Assembly: GCF_900168325.1 (NCBI RefSeq)
Contig: NZ_FVZE01000001.1
Span: 1,354,400 to 1,418,399 of the forward strand
DNA from: Novosphingobium mathurense
Lineage (GTDB): Bacteria > Pseudomonadota > Alphaproteobacteria > Sphingomonadales > Sphingomonadaceae
Reading direction: 5' to 3'
DNA: 64,000 bases
The translations under genes were made by a program, and so were the position numbers. How positions within the stretch are numbered: position 1 is the stretch's first letter; each line of letters opens with the position of its first letter. The notes below the pieces were generated by a model. The model made no database searches and was not told the DNA's origin. It worked only from the letters and a program-made list of their open reading frames with translations. This document shows, in pieces, positions 61,349-64,000 of this stretch.

Positions 61349-63142
61349 TCACGCGGCAAGCGGCTGTGTGACGGCTTCGCTTTCGTGCCGAGCGGGTGCG
61401 TCGGCGTCTTCCGCATCCGCCCCTTCGTCCACCGGACGGGCGGCGAGCGCCTTGGCGTGGGCGGCGACCGAGCCGACGCCGCCGCGTGCCGTATAGGCGG
61501 ACGGCGGGAAGGCCATCCAACGGGGCACCCAGCCTTCGGTCTTGGCGCGTCCGTTGGCGCCGTCGAGGCAATCGCGGACGATCTGCTTCAAGGTCTTGCC
61601 CTTTTCCTTGGCGTTGGCAGCGGCGACCGGCTCGCCCGCGAGATCGGCGACGAGCCGGGTGAGCACCTCCTTGTCGCGCAGCAGGTCGAAGAAAGCGTCG
61701 TCGGCCTGCCAGTAACGCGCCATCTCGACCCCGATCGTGGTTCCCACCGCCTCGACGGCGGCGCTGCCCGCCGCAAGCGTCTCGCCGATGACGACGGCGA
61801 TCACCGCCATGACGGCGCTGTCGGACAGGTCGAGCAGGCGCAGGAACACGCCCGCCAAGCCGAAGTCGTCGCCATTGCCGCCGGTGACGGTCGGCTCCTC
61901 GGGCGAGAAGCCGAGCGAGGCCAGCACCGCGCGGCGCTTCTCGTCGAAATCGGCCTCAGCCCGGCACGTCTCGACGCTCTCGCGGACCTCGTCGTGCCGT
62001 GTCGCCTGCGGCTCGGGCCGGACGGTCCAGAGCGGCGAGCCGACGATGGCATGGGCGACCATCAGCCGCAGCGCGGTCCCCGGATGGGCGAGCAGCGCCG
62101 CGCGCACGGCGGCATGGCGATGGAGGTCGACATAGGTGTTGAGGGTGCTGGTCAGCTCGGGCCGCGCGGGCTTTTCGCTGCTCGCGATGGACTCGCCCTT
62201 TTCCAGCCGGCGCGCCTCCTTGCGGGTGACATAGCCTTCATGAAAGCTGACCTCGCCGCTCTCGCGCACATCGATATAGACGCGCCCGCCCTTGCGCTTG
62301 GCCGCCTTCTCATATTCCCAGCCGTGGAAATAGTCGCCGCGCGGGACGATCACGACATCGGACCATCCGGCGTCGAGATAGGCGGCGCGGCGCTCGGCGA
62401 TTGCGGCCTGCTGCGCGGTCCAGAAGGCATCGCTGTCGGCGAAATAGCGATCCTCGCCGAACAGGTCGGCGATCACGGCAAGCCCGCTCGCCTCGACGTC
62501 GAACAGCGCCTGTCCGGCCTTGATCGACTGGCCGCCGAACAGCCATGCCTTCAATTGGTGCCCGGTCGGGCAATAGGCATCGGCATCGTCGTAGAGCGCC
62601 AGCCAGGCCTTTTGCTGGCTCTTGCTGGCGAGGGTCAGGTGGCGGACGGTGGCCGCGTCGATCTCCTGCCTGCGGTAAAGGTCGCGGATGCGCGGCAGCA
62701 GATTGCCGAGCGCGAGGATGCGCTTCACGCCAAGCTCGGGAAGGCCGAAGGTCGCGGAAATGTCCGCCACCTCGCGGCCTTCCTTCACCAAACGCGTGAA
62801 AGTTTCCCACTGCGTCACCTCGTCGGGGTCGAGCCGCGCGATGTTCTCGATCAGCGAAGCCTCGATCGCGTCGGCATCGTCGCCATCCTCAAGAATGGCG
62901 CAGGGCAGTGGGCCATGGTCGATGCCCTCTGTACGGACGATGCCGTCCGCCGCCCAGCGCCGCGCGCCCGCGACGATGCCGGAGCGGTCCTCACCGTTGG
63001 CCGGCTTGACGATGAGCGGCACGATGACGCCGCGCTTGCGAACGGTCGGGAGGATATCGGACACGTCCGGGGCCTTCTTTCCATAGCGCATGTTCGTTTT
63101 GTCGACGAAGAGCTTGTCATGCTCGATAAAGTCCAGTTTCAT
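61349..63142 (-). CDS. ParB/RepB/Spo0J-type partition protein
   Basis: 597 residues from ATG 63,142. The ParB N-terminal domain (about 1-110) has KANMRYGKK-like VDKTNMRYGKKAPDVSDILP, RGVIVPLIVKP, IVAGARRWAA and ASLIENIARLDPDE; the HTH (about 110-170) follows with EVADISATFGLPELGVKRIL. The long C-terminal part (180-597) is specific to large ParB-like proteins of mobile elements. No parA gene is seen nearby. It may act in maintenance or gene control of the element. Confidence 0.88.
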   Translation of the reverse strand: MKLDFIEHDKLFVDKTNMRYGKKAPDVSDILPTVRKRGVIVPLIVKPANGEDRSGIVAGARRWAADGIVRTEGIDHGPLPCAILEDGDDADAIEASLIENIARLDPDEVTQWETFTRLVKEGREVADISATFGLPELGVKRILALGNLLPRIRDLYRRQEIDAATVRHLTLASKSQQKAWLALYDDADAYCPTGHQLKAWLFGGQSIKAGQALFDVEASGLAVIADLFGEDRYFADSDAFWTAQQAAIAERRAAYLDAGWSDVVIVPRGDYFHGWEYEKAAKRKGGRVYIDVRESGEVSFHEGYVTRKEARRLEKGESIASSEKPARPELTSTLNTYVDLHRHAAVRAALLAHPGTALRLMVAHAIVGSPLWTVRPEPQATRHDEVRESVETCRAEADFDEKRRAVLASLGFSPEEPTVTGGNGDDFGLAGVFLRLLDLSDSAVMAVIAVVIGETLAAGSAAVEAVGTTIGVEMARYWQADDAFFDLLRDKEVLTRLVADLAGEPVAAANAKEKGKTLKQIVRDCLDGANGRAKTEGWVPRWMAFPPSAYTARGGVGSVAAHAKALAARPVDEGADAEDADAPARHESEAVTQPLAA

Positions 63143-63278
63143 GGGTCTTGCCTCTCGAAGGTGCCGGTCCGTGTTTCTTTCCGGGAGTGCGGACCGGCTT
63201 TCATCTGGCGGGAAACGCCCGCCCGCGTCAGGGACCTCATCAAGTGCTACTTTGACGGGAACCCTCATCCGTCTGCCT

Positions 63279-63692
63279 TCATCGATGGGAAGGTGGCGGA
63301 AGCTCGTTCGCTGCGACGCGGCGCAGCAATCGCTCGGCACCGAGGATCGAACCGGCGCGCCGCGACCATTCGGCCCATGTCGAAAGCGGATGCGGGCTTG
63401 CGAAGGCGATGTCGCGCTCGATCCCCAAGCCGAACGGAAGCCGCACGCTGGCGATTTCGGAGAGGCTGAACGTCCCCAGCTCGGGACAGCCGAAGCCGAG
63501 GTCGGCGAGGCCGAACAGCGTGTCGTCGTCCTCGAACAGCTCGGTGGCCAGCCACGTCGCGGCCCCGACGGGATTAAAGAATTTGACGACGGGAACTGGG
63601 TCGGGCTCGGGCTGGCCGAAGCACGCCACCGCGCGGCGGCTGATATCGTTCGCGCGCAGCGCGAAGCGCAGATCGGGGGTGAGCAGGATCAT
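63279..63692 (-). CDS. DUF2958 family protein
   Basis: 137 residues (MILLTPDLRFALRANDISRR ... AGSILGAERLLRRVAAN). The blocks PVVKFFNPVGAATWLATELF and DTLFGLADLGFGCPELGTFS are the DUF2958 signature. Family members occur next to antirestriction genes on mobile elements. The ATG overlaps the ArdC-like stop (ATGA). Confidence 0.88.
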   Translation of the reverse strand: MILLTPDLRFALRANDISRRAVACFGQPEPDPVPVVKFFNPVGAATWLATELFEDDDTLFGLADLGFGCPELGTFSLSEIASVRLPFGLGIERDIAFASPHPLSTWAEWSRRAGSILGAERLLRRVAANELPPPSHR

Positions 63693-63961
63693 GCCGCCAG
63701 CTCCCCCATTTGCGAAACTTGGCCCTGATCCTTCGCCGCCTCATGGCGCGCGAGCAGCCAGTCGGCGGCCTTGCTCGCTGCGCTCGCGGCGCGGAAGATG
63801 GCGCGATTGTCCTCGCGCAGCACATCTAGCCAAGACGCGATATAGTCGCTATGCCGAACCGTGGGACAAACTCCGAGCGAAGCACAAAGAAAGGCTGATC
63901 CCAGTTCGGCGACATATCCTGACAGTCCAGCCCCAATCGGGACCGAGGGAGAGAAAAACAT
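63689..63961 (-). pseudogene. C-terminal remnant of an ArdC-like antirestriction protein
   Basis: 90 residues. YVAELGSAFLCASLGVCPTV then RHSDYIASWLDVLREDNRAI and FRAASAASKAADWLLARHE match the C-terminal metalloprotease-like part of ArdC. The frame has a TAG nine codons from the right window edge, and the N-terminal DNA-binding domain is not in frame. It is either a truncated gene or one with a frameshift near the window edge. Confidence 0.65.
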
Positions 63962-64000
63962 CGTCTGCCTCTAATCCTGCCCAAAACCACATGCCCCCGG

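Noticed and set aside
13000..64000. Transposase or insertion sequence genes in the element
   Set aside because: No transposase-like product was recognised in any frame; only the repeat array at 32.7 kb hints at a lost element end.

Overview
The window looks like a high-GC alphaproteobacterial chromosome, most likely a sphingomonad (Novosphingobium/Sphingobium/Sphingomonas type). The basis is family recognition: the smpB-dapA-lytic transglycosylase neighbourhood, several TonB-dependent receptors, and a conjugation module of the Tn4371/IncP (trb) kind. It falls into a chromosomal part (1 to about 13,020) and a long integrated element (about 13,030 to the right edge).

Chromosomal part. Two tandem DUF2062 membrane proteins overlap smpB (minus strand). 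They are followed by a secreted S9 peptidase, dapA, an Slt70-like lytic transglycosylase, greB, a Nudix hydrolase, an IalB-like secreted protein, an outer-membrane barrel protein, rlmN and an OmpA-family protein. Several clear terminators separate them. A gene-poor, AT-richer stretch (11,683-13,020) follows. Around 13,028-13,047 lies a 20-base match to the 3' end of a CCA-encoding tRNA, read as one attachment site of the element. The integrase and the intact tRNA would lie beyond the right edge.

Conjugation module. On the minus strand, read from right to left, come traG, a CopG-like gene and trbBCDEJLFGI, then a DUF2274 gene and an AlpA-like HTH gene. Most neighbours overlap by 4 bases. Further right are the relaxase, a candidate oriT, small accessory genes and DUF736. 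At the far right edge are a ParB-like protein, DUF2958 and an ArdC remnant.

Defence island (27.4-35.7 kb), between traG and the relaxase. It holds an orphan Xre/MbcA/ParS-type antitoxin, a two-gene Hachiman system (hamA nuclease and hamB helicase), and then a tight three-gene operon: a Fic protein, an Mrr-like PD-(D/E)xK protein and a small PD-(D/E)xK protein. Five 18-bp direct repeats lie across the start of this operon. I do not recognise the three-gene set as a named system; it is the best candidate here for something undescribed.

Metabolic cargo (40.1-59.9 kb). Locus A comprises a TonB receptor, CaiB-type CoA transferase, tannase-family esterase and MHS-type transporter on one strand. 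A GntR/UTRA regulator and, on the other strand, a CitE-like lyase, periplasmic trehalase and FucP-like transporter complete it. The same operator-like motif overlaps a -35-like element in front of both arms. The set is consistent with use of a trehalose ester: import, de-esterification, trehalose hydrolysis, glucose uptake, and CoA activation and cleavage of the acid. Locus B comprises a TonB receptor, an MFS transporter, a double metallophosphoesterase fusion, a HAD-IIA phosphatase and an RpiR regulator, which suggests scavenging of an organic phosphoester. Between the two lie a small Cys-rich protein gene and a frameshifted thermonuclease gene.

Functions are assigned from recognisable families and motifs only; no database search was run.
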